DNA of 64,000 nt from Mactromeris polynyma. Its lineage: Eukaryota > Mollusca > Bivalvia > Venerida > Mactridae. The position numbers and the translations under genes are program-made. Below are positions 23,531-37,100 of the stretch, in pieces. The notes under the pieces were generated by a model that had not been told where the DNA came from, ran no database searches, and worked only from the letters and a program-made list of their open reading frames with translations. Numbering within the stretch: position 1 is the first letter of the stretch; the number at the start of each line of letters is the position of its first letter. The DNA lies in assembly GCA_032209605.1 (NCBI GenBank), contig JASFXZ010000053.1, positions 930,001 through 994,000 of the forward strand. Reading direction: 5' to 3'.

Positions 23531-24520
23531 GTAGCAAGATCAGCAGCACGTGAATACCATTGTTATAATAAAGTTTCCCCAGTTATCATTTACATGTATT
23601 GTAATTTAGTTTTACTACATGATGTCGTTTCCTGATAGTTTTCTGCGCCTGCGAAAAATTCCGACTGGTTTATGGGAACGTTATGGTTTATATTTATAAC
23701 ATTTTTGTTGGTACCAATTTGCAGAGCTGTCATGTATCTTAATACCATAAGACAATAGGTCTACAAAGATAATTTTATATACTCGTTGGTGCCGAAGGGC
23801 ATAATACGTTTCTTTTATAAATTAATTTTAAACATGGTCTCAGTCAGATATAATAAAAGTATCCTGCGACATATTATCAATTAAAATTGTTATTATTTTT
23901 AATACAATATTTAGCACCGCAGAATATCCCGAAGGCTGATGTCTAGACTACATCGTAGATTTAGTAAAACTACCAGGGAATAAAAATAAGTAACATTTTA
24001 TCTAAAGTCCATTATCAAATTCTCTTGTGAAAATTTTGAAGAAAATGTCAAATCGGTTTTCACAATGTAAAAAAGTACCGTGGACTTAAACATAACCAGT
24101 TATGCGTTCTGGTAACCAAACGATAATGTGTTTTCATATAATGTGGAAAAAAGAATTTATAAACAAACAGTTCATTACTACAAAGGGCAAATATTGTCAA
24201 TAGAAAATGTTATTGCTAAAATGGTCTATCAACAAGGATAAGATAAGGTGACCCAAGCTCAAACGATCAGACTCCATGCGGTGTCAACGGGAGAAACGAT
24301 TTTTATCGATAAGAGGGTGATTTCGTTAAAACAAAATGGGAGTCATTTTTCTCCTTTCAAACTGTAAAAGTAAAATATTTGCTTGTAGAAGAAACAAGTC
24401 TACACGTATTGGTCGTTGGTAATCAGTTATTTCCGTTACGTCTTCTATAAAAAAGAACACGTATGAAAGACAGCAGGTGTTGTTTAAATGTGATGACAAA
24501 ATGCGCCATGTTTGACTTGG
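23531..24520. other. intergenic, no gene recognised
   Basis: AT-rich DNA between the trinucleotide array and the shared upstream module. No exon or known repeat noticed. Confidence 0.4.
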
Positions 24521-24534
24521 TCATTATTCCGTAA

Positions 24535-24790
24535 ATTGCCGATGTGTCTCCGTAACTTTTCGTATGCGATATAAATATTCACCACAGCACAATGCTTCTG
24601 ACGTAAAACTAAACAACAACAACAACTAATCATATTTAAAACTGCGATCATGTGATTTAACGTCACATTTTTATGTGCACCTGTTGTAGGTAGTCCTATA
24701 TACATAGGTCGAACGTCAGTGTAAACATAAACAAAAGAAACTATGTTAAACAAACCGGTCGAGAAAAACAGAGATGATTGCTTTATGGAT
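24535..24790 (+). promoter_or_regulatory. upstream module shared with the C1q gene (copy 2)
   Basis: Same ordered blocks as 15170-15430: ATGCGATATAAATATTC (TATAAATA at 24570-24577), AACAACAACAACAACTAATC, CATGTGATTTAACG, CATAAACAAAAG and AACCGGTCGAG. The TATA-like box is 542 bp before the receptor ATG, against 575 bp at the C1q gene. A splice acceptor (ATATTGCAG) directly precedes the receptor ATG, so a 5' untranslated exon starting near this module is plausible. The minus-strand ORF 24484-24852 overlaps it; a mobile-element origin cannot be excluded. Confidence 0.5.
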
Positions 24791-25111
24791 CTGTAAGGAA
24801 TCTCAGTTAATGGATGGGCTAACCTTAGGACAAGAAGTTTTAGGGTGTTCATTCATATGGGACATTCCAATTTAGGAAGTTGATACGTACCGAATTTGTA
24901 TCTAGGACCCTTATTGGGACATTAAATTCCCGACCAATCATTTCACTTTATATTAGCTTGAACCAATCAAACAGAAGCAAAATACTCGACGTGAAACTTC
25001 CATCGTTTACGAAAATATTTTGACGTTTTCTTTAGCTTGAAATGTGTAATATCAATAAGATTGTACATATATTCAAAGACTTATACTTAGTACTTCTTAA
25101 TTATATTGCAG

Positions 25112-28100
25112 ATGATGCTGTGTGTCGTCTCTTTACCGTTTGTCTCGGTATTGTTATTCAGCGTTGTTCAGTATTCAGGTGAGTGAAATTTGTCGATCTT
25201 AAGTCTTTTACAGCTCTCCAGTACAGCTAGCATAAAACAATGTTCCTTCACCTACGTAAAATATAAGATTTAAATAGTAACAGTATGCCCATTCTTGCTC
25301 AGTTTTTAGCGCATCTAAACAAACACGAAACATATGTTTCGTATAGATAAAACGTCAAAAAAATGTACATTATCAAAGAATATTCTAATACTTGATTCCT
25401 TTGTGTTTGTCGGAAAAAAAGTTCGTAATATCGTTTAATTAGGAAATCCAATTATTTCAACAAGCAGGTTTTGTGTACAGCCGACAACACCCTGTATGAT
25501 AAAACCACTACCACAACTTCATACCATTCACTCACTGTACAGAATAAAGCATTCCACATGTCAATCCGATACATCAACGTATAGAGAACATGACCACATA
25601 GCGGTTAAGTAAAAAATCGTTTTGAATCCCCAGTATTTTGTACTGACATTTTCCAAGGTTAATAGATTCCCACGTGATCATTATGTCCCTTTATGTTTTA
25701 CACAAGTTCCCCTTTCACCTTATAAAATTCATTGACCTGATATAATATTCGTGTTCACCCCCTCCCTTTCTGTCCGTGGCCAACTTGCTTTCTTGGCTTG
25801 GCCCTTCCTTCCCCTTATTGTCCCCTTCTACTCTGATTGGTTATTTTTGATAATTTTTGATAATCAGTTAGTCAATTTTTCATTTGCCCTATCAATAAAT
25901 GTTTGCCCCAACACTCCTCAGCTCCCAATGTTTTTCGGCGCAGCCGTACTAACATTGCTATTTGCATATCAGTGTTGTGTAAACAAATCAAATCTTATAT
26001 TTATCACTAAAACAACTTCTCTTCAACCGAACAACGCAGATTGGTTAACCTTTCGATAAGGGGTACGTTACCTTACCGAAATCCACTGAATTTCGGTGAA
26101 TTTACCGTAATCCAATTTTGATTTGATTGACCAGCAGTCGTAACTTCTTGGCAAAATTTATGTTTCACTACAAATCTAAACTTTCAAATTGCGCCGACCA
26201 TCTTTTTTCGAGATATTTCTTGTTATGCTTATGTTTCCCTAGGATCTGTGTGGGGAAGTAGTGTCTCGTTTCCTGTAACAAATTAATCCTTTATGGGCAG
26301 TAGACATGTTTGCTTTCATTCAGTACCGCCCGTTCACATGATGTCAATATTATTTGCAAACAGTCTACTTTGTACAGGCTTTGAGTAGTTTGCATATGTT
26401 TTAAATAAATGGTGTTTATATTTTTACAAACATACATATACACACACACATGTAATTATTATATATATTAGCACTGCTATGGGATTTACAACCTCTTCTG
26501 TAAGGGACGTCATTTCAAGAAACGCAACATGTGATGTCACTATTTGCAAGCAGGAAACAATATTTACAATTTACTCTATATGGTTACTTCGTTTTCACAT
26601 TGCCATATTGGACAAAAATTGCTTGCTCTCAGATCATGGTGACGTCACCTGTGACGTTTTCTGGAAATGAAGTCTCTTAAAGAAGAGATTGGAAATCGTA
26701 CAGCGGCGCTCATTTATACATGCATGTTGTCCTATCCGCAACTGTAAATAAGGTTTATTCGATTGCCTCCGCTTCTGTCTACATAGCATTCCATTATAGA
26801 GACTTCTATAGTCTATCTTCCACATGTGTATCACAAAGAGTCGCTTGTTAGTTTGTCTATTTCTAGTTCTTCAAAATTTGCCGGTACATCTTCACCGTGT
26901 ATTTCAGAATGTCGTACTTATCATCTAGCATTCCTTGGAAGGAAGACGGTGACGCCAATAGTTGGTTCAATAGTTGCAACAACTAGTGGCCTCGACCCTC
27001 CTACATTCAACATCACCCATGGTTCGCAAGATTGTATGTACTTAACTAAGGAACTTATGGATGTGGGGACAACAATGTTGACATTACACCAGAATGTATC
27101 CGCAAGTTGTTCGTCTATTGTGCCTAACAACACTGAAATCTCCCGTACAGGTCTGAAAATTGAAACCGAAAATCCGGATTATGAATTACATGTCTATCAG
27201 ACTGATTCAAATGGACTTGATGGAGACGGGTTTTTAGCCATACCGGACGATTACCTTGGCAACGCTTATTACGTCATTACGTATTGTAGCATGGGTGGAG
27301 TATGCCAATTTGCAGTTACGGCTGTGAACAACAACACGGCTGTAAATGTCGTATTTCCAAGGAACGTTACGAATACTCTGACCTGTATTGATGGATTTCC
27401 TATTCCGGACACAGCGCCATCTGGATCAAACGTACCGATCGTTTTACAAGAATTTCAAGTGTTGCATGTAGAGAGTTCGGAAGACCTATCTGGTACATAC
27501 ATTGTGGCTGACAGGGATGTATCAGTTATTGTCGGTGCTCGAGATGTGCCTGACGATGCAAATGGTGCGGCAAACATGATAGAACAAGTTCCACCAGTCG
27601 ATAGATGGGGAACGGAATTTGTCGTCGCTCCAAATTATTACAATACTGTCGGGGATCTGGTCAAAATCGTGTCTAAAACCGACCATACCGTTGTGCATAT
27701 TCAGGGTATATCCCCGCTTATCATGTCAAATAAAGGGGACGTGTTCGACAGACGCATTGAATGGGAACTACACAGCCGAATAATGACGTCACATCCGGTT
27801 CTTGTAATGCAGATTATGTCGGTCGATCTGTACAATAACACATCGAATGTACATGGATCACCTAGCATGGTGATGGTACCTCATGTCTACCAATGGACAG
27901 TCAAAATGGATTATTATTGTTTATATTCAAATGATTCTATTATTACTATGGTAGCTGAATCAAGCACATATACCGGTATTCCTATATTCCCAACACCTAC
28001 AATACTGTCAACTTGGTATACCATTCCTGTCAGCAAATATAGTGTGCTAACATTTATACCAGAGGCAAATGAAACCAAAATTTATGGTCCTAAACGAGCG

Positions 28101-31100
28101 GCTTATGCCCATTGCAATAAGAGAGCGTCTCTATTGCTGGCCGCAGATTGGACCTATAAAAATCAGGTATGTTTGTTGCTTTTCTGTAAATGTCATTTTT
28201 GTTTTAAAAAATCGAAGTCCGCACTTAAATATTTAGTTTAAACTCATTTATTTTGCATCGATAGTGAAACAAGTACTTACAACTTATACTAATCACTCCC
28301 GGTGACAGCTTCCTGGCTACCAACCAGTACTCGCGCCAAATGTAAGGATTGTGAAGCTCGTGATAAAACCCCGCTCATTGCGGGACTCAAACTCTCGACC
28401 TTTAGATCAGGAATCAGGCGCTCTTCCCCTCGACCACTGCGCCTCTTTAAATAGTTGATAATTTCTATGTCCGTTTGAATAAATACACGTAGATAATTGT
28501 TGTCCAATAACAGTACACTTTACTGCAACGTTGTGGCAAAATATGTTTTACATGCACATAATGTGTTTTTCTAGGTTTCATGCGCAGCAAGTGCATTTTA
28601 ATGTTTTTTTGTACGTTATACATGTACACTTATACTGTATGCCTACTGAATTTATCAAAATATGCTTGGATCCTGATACGGTAGAAAAAACAAAGCTGTT
28701 CTTTACTGTGATTGTGAGGGGAATGACATTGGCTGACAGTACGCGCGCTGTCGGAATGGTGCCGAGCGGCGAATCCAAGCGTAAGGTAATTAATGCCTCA
28801 GTCACAACGGATCGTACGTTTTCTGGATCGTACGATTTGTGACAATTTGGCCGAGATCGACCAATCGGCAATGTTTGCTACGATCTCATTTGCGATAGCA
28901 TAATGCAATTGCTCTTAAGACTGGTGGTAGGTCATCGTAAGATTGGTGTTGCGCGAGGTCGTGCGATCACCAACGATCGGAGCAGATCGATCGCAAGATC
29001 AATCTTAAGCAATCATGCGACTAGTGGTGGCGATCAGCGACCGATCGTACGATCAATTGTGTCGACAAGCGACCGCTCGCACGATCAATCTTCTCCAATC
29101 GTTGGTGATCGCACGACCACGTGCATCACCGATTTGACGATGACCTACCATCAGCCGTAAGAGCAATCGATAGGTGGCACCACCAATCGTCAGGTGGCAG
29201 GACCGGTATCATGATCAATTGTGCTACTACTTGACCCACGGCTATGCACGATTGGTGGTGCGTCAATGCACGACTGGTGGTACGACCATGTAATACCTGT
29301 CTGAAACCTCTTACGATTTGGAATCGCATGTCAGAAGTTTTGAACATGACCATTGACCTTCCTGCGACTGATTTTGCTCTGGCGATCACCCACGATCTGT
29401 GCGACTGGTCGCACGCTCTTTCTACGATTTGCTCAAGATACCATTTTTTACGATCTTTAGTCGTAATCGAATTACTGATACATACAGGGTGTTAAAAAAG
29501 TTCGTCCACAAAGTTGGATTTTTTGTTATTTTTCTACAAACTCTTTCCATCTATGTCGCTATGGACCAATAGTTAACTTCTGTGTGAGGGTTCTAAATAA
29601 AACCGATATTCATGAGAACAAAACAGAATATTTCATTATGCGAAATAAAGCCAGTCTACATAGCATTATTCTCATTTAGTTATAATAACATAATAACCGA
29701 TATCGCCCAAGCAGAGCAACGCAGAAAACATTGTGCTGTACTTTCTTTCCATATTTATCAATTTACACTTTACTCTACCTGATGTCGAGTTTCAATTCAA
29801 CATTACCTAACCGAGCATGTATGGAGTAAGAGCTTTTGGCAGGTATGGTTATATAGACGACACACCAAACAAATAAGAAAATGTAACATCAGCATATTTT
29901 ATTTCTTTTCCCCTCAGTGTCATTATGTGTGCTATATTTGTATGCTAGAATTTGGAGTAAAAGTTATACGACACCAAATTGGCTTGAAACCATTCATTCA
30001 TTTGTCAGATGAGGATGGATTTGATACACCAAATTGGCTTGAAACCATTCATTCATTTGTCAGATGATGATGAATTTGATACATCAAATTGGCATGAAAC
30101 CATTCATTCATTTGTCAGATGACGATGAATTTGATACACCAAATTGACTTCAAACCATTCATTCATTTGTCAGATGACGATGAATTTGATACACCAAATT
30201 GGCTTGAAACCATTCATTCATTTGTCAGATGACGATGAATTTGATACACCAAATTGGCTTGAAACCATTCATTCATTTGTCAGATGACGATGAATTTGAT
30301 ACACCAAATTGACTTGAAACCATTCATTCATTTGTCAGATGACGATGAATTTGATACACCAAATCGACTTGAAATCATTCATTCATTTGTCAGATGACGA
30401 TGAATTTGATACACCAAATTGGCTTGAAACCATTCATTCATTTGTCAGATGACGATGCATTTGATACACCAAATTGTCTTGAAACCATTCATTCATTTGT
30501 CAGATGAGGATGAATTTGATACACCAAATTGGCTTGAAACCATTCATTCATTTGTCAGATGAGGATACATTTGATACACCCAATTGGTTTGAAACCATTC
30601 ATTCATTTGTCAGATGAGGATGAATTTGATACACCAAATTGGCTTGAAACCATTCATTCATTTGTCAGATGAGGATGAATTTGATACACCAAATTGGCTT
30701 GAAACCATTCATTCATTTGTAAGATGACGATGCATTTGATACACCAAATTGGTTTGAAACAATTCATTCATTTGTCAGATGACGATGAATTTGATACACC
30801 AAATTGGCTTGAAACCATTCATTCATTTGTTAGATGACGGAGCATTTGATACACCAAATTGACTTGAAACCATTCATTCATTTGTCAGATGACGATGAAT
30901 TTGATACACCAAATTGACTTGAAACCATTCATTCATTTGTCAGATGACGGGAGCATTTGATACACCAAATTGACTTGAAACCATTCATTCATTTGTCAGA
31001 TGACGATGAATTTGATACACCAAATTAGCTTGAAACCATTCATTCATTTGTCAGATGAGGATGAATTTGATACACCAAATTGACTTGAAACCATTCATTC

Positions 31101-34100
31101 ATTTGTCAGATGACGATGCATTTGATCACCAAATTGGCTTGAAACCATTCATTCATTTGTCAGATGACGATGAATTTGATACACCAAATTGACTTGAAAC
31201 CATTCATTCATTTGTCAGATGACGAAGTATTTGATACACCAAATTGACTTGAAACCATTCATTCATTTGTCAGATGACGATGAATTTGATACACCAAATT
31301 GACTTGAAACCATTCATTCATTTGTCAGATGACGATGAATTTGATACACCAAATTGGCTTGAAACCATTCATTCATTTGTCAGATGACGATGAATTTGAT
31401 ACACCAAATTGGCTTGAAACCATTCATTCATTTGTCAGATGACGATGCATTTGATCACCAAATTGGCTTGAAACCATTCATTCATTTGTCAGATGACGAT
31501 GAATTTGATACACCAAATTGGCTTGAAACCATTCATTCATTTGTCAGATGACGATGAATTTGATACACCAAATTGGCTTGAAACCATTCATTCATTTGTC
31601 AGATGACGATGCATTTGATCACCAAATTGACTTGAAACCATTCATTCATTTGTCAGATGACGATGAATTTGATACACCAAATTGGCTTGAAACCATTCAT
31701 TCATTTGTTAGATGACGATGCATTTGATACACCAAATTGACTTGAAACCATTCATTCATTTGTCAGATGACGATGAATTTGATACACCAAATTGGCTTGA
31801 AACCATTCATTCATTTGTCAGATGACGATGAATTTGATACACCAAATTGGCTTAAAATAATTCATTCATTTGTCAGATGACGATGAATTTGATACACCAA
31901 ATTGACTTAAAATAATTCATTCATTTGTCAGATGACGATGAATTTGATACACCAAATTGGCTTAAAATAATTCATTCATTTGTCAGATGACGATGAATTT
32001 GATACACCAAATTGGCTTAAAATAATTCATTCATTTGTCAGATGACGATGAATTTGATACACCAAATTGGCTTAAAATAATTCATTCATTTGTCAGATGA
32101 CGATGAATTTGATACACCAAATTGACTTGAAACCATTCATTCATTTGTCAGATGACGATGAATTTGATACACCAAATTGACTTGAAACCATTCATTCATT
32201 TGTCAGATGACGATGAATTTGATCACCAAATTGACTTGAAACCATTCATTCATTTGTCAGATGACGATGCATTTGATACACCAAATTGGCTTAAAATAAT
32301 TCATTCATTTGTCAGATGAGGATAAATTTGATCACCAAATTGGCTTAAAATAATTCATTCATTTGTCAGATGACGATGAATTTGATACACCAAATTGACT
32401 TGAAACCATTCATTCATTTGTCATATGACGATGCATTTGATACACCAAATTGGCTTAAAATAATTCATTCATTTGTCAGATGACGATGCATTTGATACAC
32501 CAAATTGGCTTGAAACCATTCATTCATTTGTCAGATGACGAAGCAATTGTCAATAACACTTGTGGTAAAATAATATTTGCGGTTGTAATGGAGAAATACT
32601 AATTGGTAAACATAAGGCCACAACACACGACTGGGCGGTTTGTTTTGAGAAACTTCAATCACTGCATTAATATTACATAAACCTACGTGAATATAGCAAA
32701 GTAAATTTAATCATTTATAAGAAACTGTTAACAAAGTAAAACGTTTTATCGCAGAATACAAGTGAACAATATATGGGCGCATAACTGACCGATTATATCT
32801 GAAAACAAACGAATGCATTTGTTTTCATAATTGGCCAGCAATTGATTATTCTCTTCAGCTTTTGCAATCTATTATTAAACATATTTATATGAACATATCA
32901 AAAATAGAACGATTGTATTTCTCAGGGCCGGTTTATTGTAGTCTATCGATTGAAGAGAACGATTATATTTCTCAGGGCTAGTTTATTGTAGTCTATCGAT
33001 TGAAGGGAACGAGTGTATTTCTCAGGGCCGGTTTATTGTAGTCTATCGATTGAAGGGAACGAGTGTATTTCTCAGGGCCGGTTTATTGTAGTCTATCGAT
33101 TGAAGGGAACGAGTGTATTACTCAGGGCCGGTTTATTGTAGTCTATCGATTGAAGGGAACGAGTGTATTTCTCAGGGCCGGTTTATTGTAGTCTATCGAT
33201 TGAAGGGAACGAGTGTATTTCTCAGGGCCGGTTTATTGTAGTCTATCGATTGAAGGGAACGAGTGTATTTCTCAGGGCCGGTTTATTGTAGTCTATCTAT
33301 TGAAGAGAACGATTGTATTTCACATGTTCAGTTTATTGCAGTCTATCGATTGAAGGGAACGATTGTATTTCGCAGAGCCAGTTTATTGTAGTCGATCGAT
33401 TGGATGATACTTGGAGACTAAATATTGACGCACTCATTAAGGCTATAAAACTTATTTACGCATTTGTTTACGATCTGTTTTCCCCAATTTTGATTGTACA
33501 TGTATCCTGTTATTAGACTGTGTTTGTATGTGTGCCGTTATAAAAAAAAATCACGTTACAATCATGTTACAAAAGTATTGGATATATTTGTAATATCATT
33601 AAGTCAAACAATAAATAAAACACATAGTATTAAAGTGTCACAATGTTATCCATTATTAGTTATACAGGTTCTTGACAGGTTATATTCCCCCATATACCCT
33701 ATCAACAACCAGTATAACGAATTTATAATACTGAAAATTCGTGTTTTCATAAGAACTTATAGCTAAACAAGCGATGTTTCAATGCCTAGCTCTAGATCTA
33801 AAAAATTGATTTGTGCATTTTTGCTGTTTTTTGGTTCATAAAATTGTGTTTATATTATAATGATAGTATATACAGTTTAACGCCTCGGGTTATATGGCAC
33901 ACAGACAGGTTATATTTCCCCATATACACTGTCAAGAACCTGTATAACTAATGATATCTCTAGTACACACTGTTATATTGAAACGTGACATATATATGTA
34001 TATCAATATCTCTAGTACACACTGTTATATTTCACGTTGGCCTCTCTAAAACAACATTTGTTGTACACACTACAACTGCCTTGCGTTCAGTAAAAGCTAT

Positions 34101-37100
34101 CAGACCAAAACGTTACGAAACAGCGAGCTAGTTTTGCTATTGACCGGTGTGTTAGCGAAAAACTTTCATATCACTCGCTATCGCAACTCGGAGGTAGCAC
34201 GCGAATATTTGAGCCTAACACTGCGTTCAGTTACGACTAACAGTCACTTATGTTTGTTTTGTATCCCTTGCCCATCGTATCACAATGACTGCACACGGGG
34301 AACCAAATTGCAAAATGATCACAGGGCTTGTTCCCTGTCGTCACTGTTTTTGAGGCAGGGAACCAGAATAAAAACATTCCTTGCACACGTTGTTACAATA
34401 CAAGGCTACCTCTCTTCTGATTTAAAAGCAAATTATATAGTTTTCTGTAGTTCTTTGTAAAACAGGCTGCACAATCTGTGAAATCTGTAATTCTCATTGT
34501 GTTTAACCCAGTCATACATAATAATTATAACGTGTATATAAACTGCACTTAGAATGTTATTTGACAATGATTATATTTACATTTGTATAGGAATGTGAAC
34601 TAACAGTACCCAGTCCAGGTGACGGAAGGGACAACGATTGTGACGGAGAGATTGATGAAGATATTTGCCAACCAAGTAAAAATATATTTGTTCAACTATG
34701 ATGACGTATCTTTTACAATATATCTGCCGTCATTATGTCGGGGAGTTTGTATTTTTGCCTATTACACATTTATATAGCTTGTAAAAGTTAACAGTTGACA
34801 GTTAACATTGCAGTTACGGCAATTCTTGCTCCTTTGCAACTATTTTATAATGTATCGTTTTCATATAGTATTAACCTATATAGTTTATAGTATACCATGT
34901 GCATATTTATCACACAGATAGGATGGACAGCGAGTGACATTGTGTATACCATGTATACGATATATCTTATGTCCTTGCGTTTATTTATCGTGGCCAACGG
35001 TTTCCTATATGGGCGACGCCTACGGAAGAATGTTAGTCACTTAAGATTTTTGGAGGATAGTGCATGATACAGGAGATGCCCCAGTTCCAGAAGCACACCT
35101 GGTTCTTTTACGTGCTAGATGTAAAGCATCATACACGGGACCTCGCAAAGCTGTACCTAGCAAAGGCAAATTTAACAGGAACGAACTAACTACTAGTAGT
35201 GATTTCTTTGTACATCATATAATGCCCACAACATACTTAAACATGATGGTGCAATCATGAAACGTACGATTTTTTGTATGATTAAATAATTCATACTTAT
35301 ACGTTTTTAGAATACAAAATAATGAATGTAACGTCACCAACAGCCATCCGTAAGCAAGACGATACCATTATTTCAGCAAAACATAAATCATTGTCTAGTA
35401 CAGTAAAACCTCACTTAAAGACCACCTCAAAATTACGAACAAAATTTTCAAGTCCATTTTGACTGTTTTGCTCTTTATTTAACCTCAATATTAAGACCAA
35501 CTCAATAAAAAGACCAGTTTGCGAGGGTCCGAAAGTTGGTCGTATAACTGAGGTTGTACTGTATTTACCTTTGTTCTTACAATGTGTGGTATTTCAGACT
35601 TCACGTTTGTTACCGAGCAGAACACTACCGGCACAATACCGTACAAGACGGTCATTATACGTGGAACTAATCATCTTCAAATCGATGTACAAACATGCCA
35701 TATAGCCATGGTCAAACTTCAGTCAACTTTGGAACCTGAGAAACACTTTACTCTTCACGTAAGAAAAGGCATATTCACATACTAGTAGAAAAGAAACGTG
35801 TTCATATATTATATATTAGATCTGAAATACAGTCGGACCTTGTTGAATCGACAAGTTTCTATCCGAATACTCGGTATCATCCGAAAAATTGTCAATATCG
35901 GGTCCCGATGCATCTTCTTATGTACGTCGAATTGAAAAGGTATATTCGAAATCATGTATAGTTCGAAATAAAATTTCGGACCCGGTATATTCGAATGTAC
36001 GAGGTTCGACTATAGATCAAGTTAAAAATTATATGAAAGCGCTGAACAACTCTTTTTCAATTAAACAACGCGTCATTGTGAATAAAAGGGTACCGTGCTT
36101 TATCGAATGATTCAAGCATACAACTATTTCGCTGCCTGTTTGGACTCAAGGCCACGTGTTATTAATAAACTGAAATAAAATTAATTTGATCAATGGTGCC
36201 ATCATTGAGTTAACACGTCAGATAAAATTGAGCCATGGTCAGCAGTTATTAATGACATAGCTAAAACAGATAGCAATGATATCATAGAACTAACCAATTA
36301 TGACAAGGCAGCTATTATCCGACATGAATATACCACCACAACGCCATTGTCCTTATTTCATTAGATTAGTGCTCATATTAAGACCTAAAAATATGTTTGT
36401 TTCATTTTTCATGCCCCCCCCCCCCCGGAAATATATTTTTGGCGATTTTTTATTTTCAAGACAAATTCCCTTTCCCATTTATCATGGATAATGTTTAATC
36501 AAGGTGAATGTAATGCTCTATAGCTGGAAAACTCGTAAAGCATCTAATAGCTGGGCAGAAATATAAACCTAAAGAAAAATTCACACAAAGAATTCGACAA
36601 AAAAGAAGAAAGTTTACCCAAAAAAAAATATTAACACGAAAAATTGTTCTAGGGTCGGGGCAATAATAGGGTAGGTCGGGAACCCTGTAACAAACCTATA
36701 TGTTTACGCCTTGTATTCTTGTATTTTGTTTACAACATTTGAACGATTAGGGTATAGTCTCAAAATATCGTGGATATGTCACATGTTGTTGTTGTTCTTG
36801 TTACAGATATCACCGATGGCCCTCGATAATTTGGGAACTTCGGTTTACATATATAATATAACGAACTGTTCAGTAACCCATAGTTATTTCCTGGAATGGT
36901 ACGAAGAGAGTGGAACAATGATACACACACTTGTGAGTCAAATTTGATTTTGTAAACATTTACAGCTCGAAGGGGATAGTACTGGTCATATCTCGGCCTA
37001 GAACGATATAGTACTCACAATTCTCCCGGCTCGAACGAAACATTACTTGTAATTATCCCGGCTCGAACGAAATATTTAATTGTTATTCTCCCCCTCCGAA

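Noticed and set aside
22726..23553. 275-codon ORF and the overlapping poly-His and poly-Ser frames
   Set aside because: All are readings of one trinucleotide array; the unique N-terminal part shows no domain.
24484..24852. 122-codon minus ORF (and the related 14995-15282 minus ORF)
   Set aside because: They share similarity only because of the duplicated nucleotide module; the corresponding frame in the other copy contains a stop, so coding is not supported.
26826..26907. Upstream part of the large 26826-28241 ORF as coding, with acceptor TTTCTAG at 26866
   Set aside because: That acceptor is out of phase with the signal-peptide exon; 26907 is in phase and gives a sensible mature start.
28167..28241. 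Read-through of exon 2 to the stop at 28241
   Set aside because: A strong donor (CAG/GTATGT) lies at 28166 and exon 3 continues in phase with a recognisable motif. A short secreted form by intron retention cannot be excluded but has no support here.
29968..33403. CRISPR-like regular repeat spacing
   Set aside because: The repeats are contiguous with no unique spacers, and the genome is eukaryotic.
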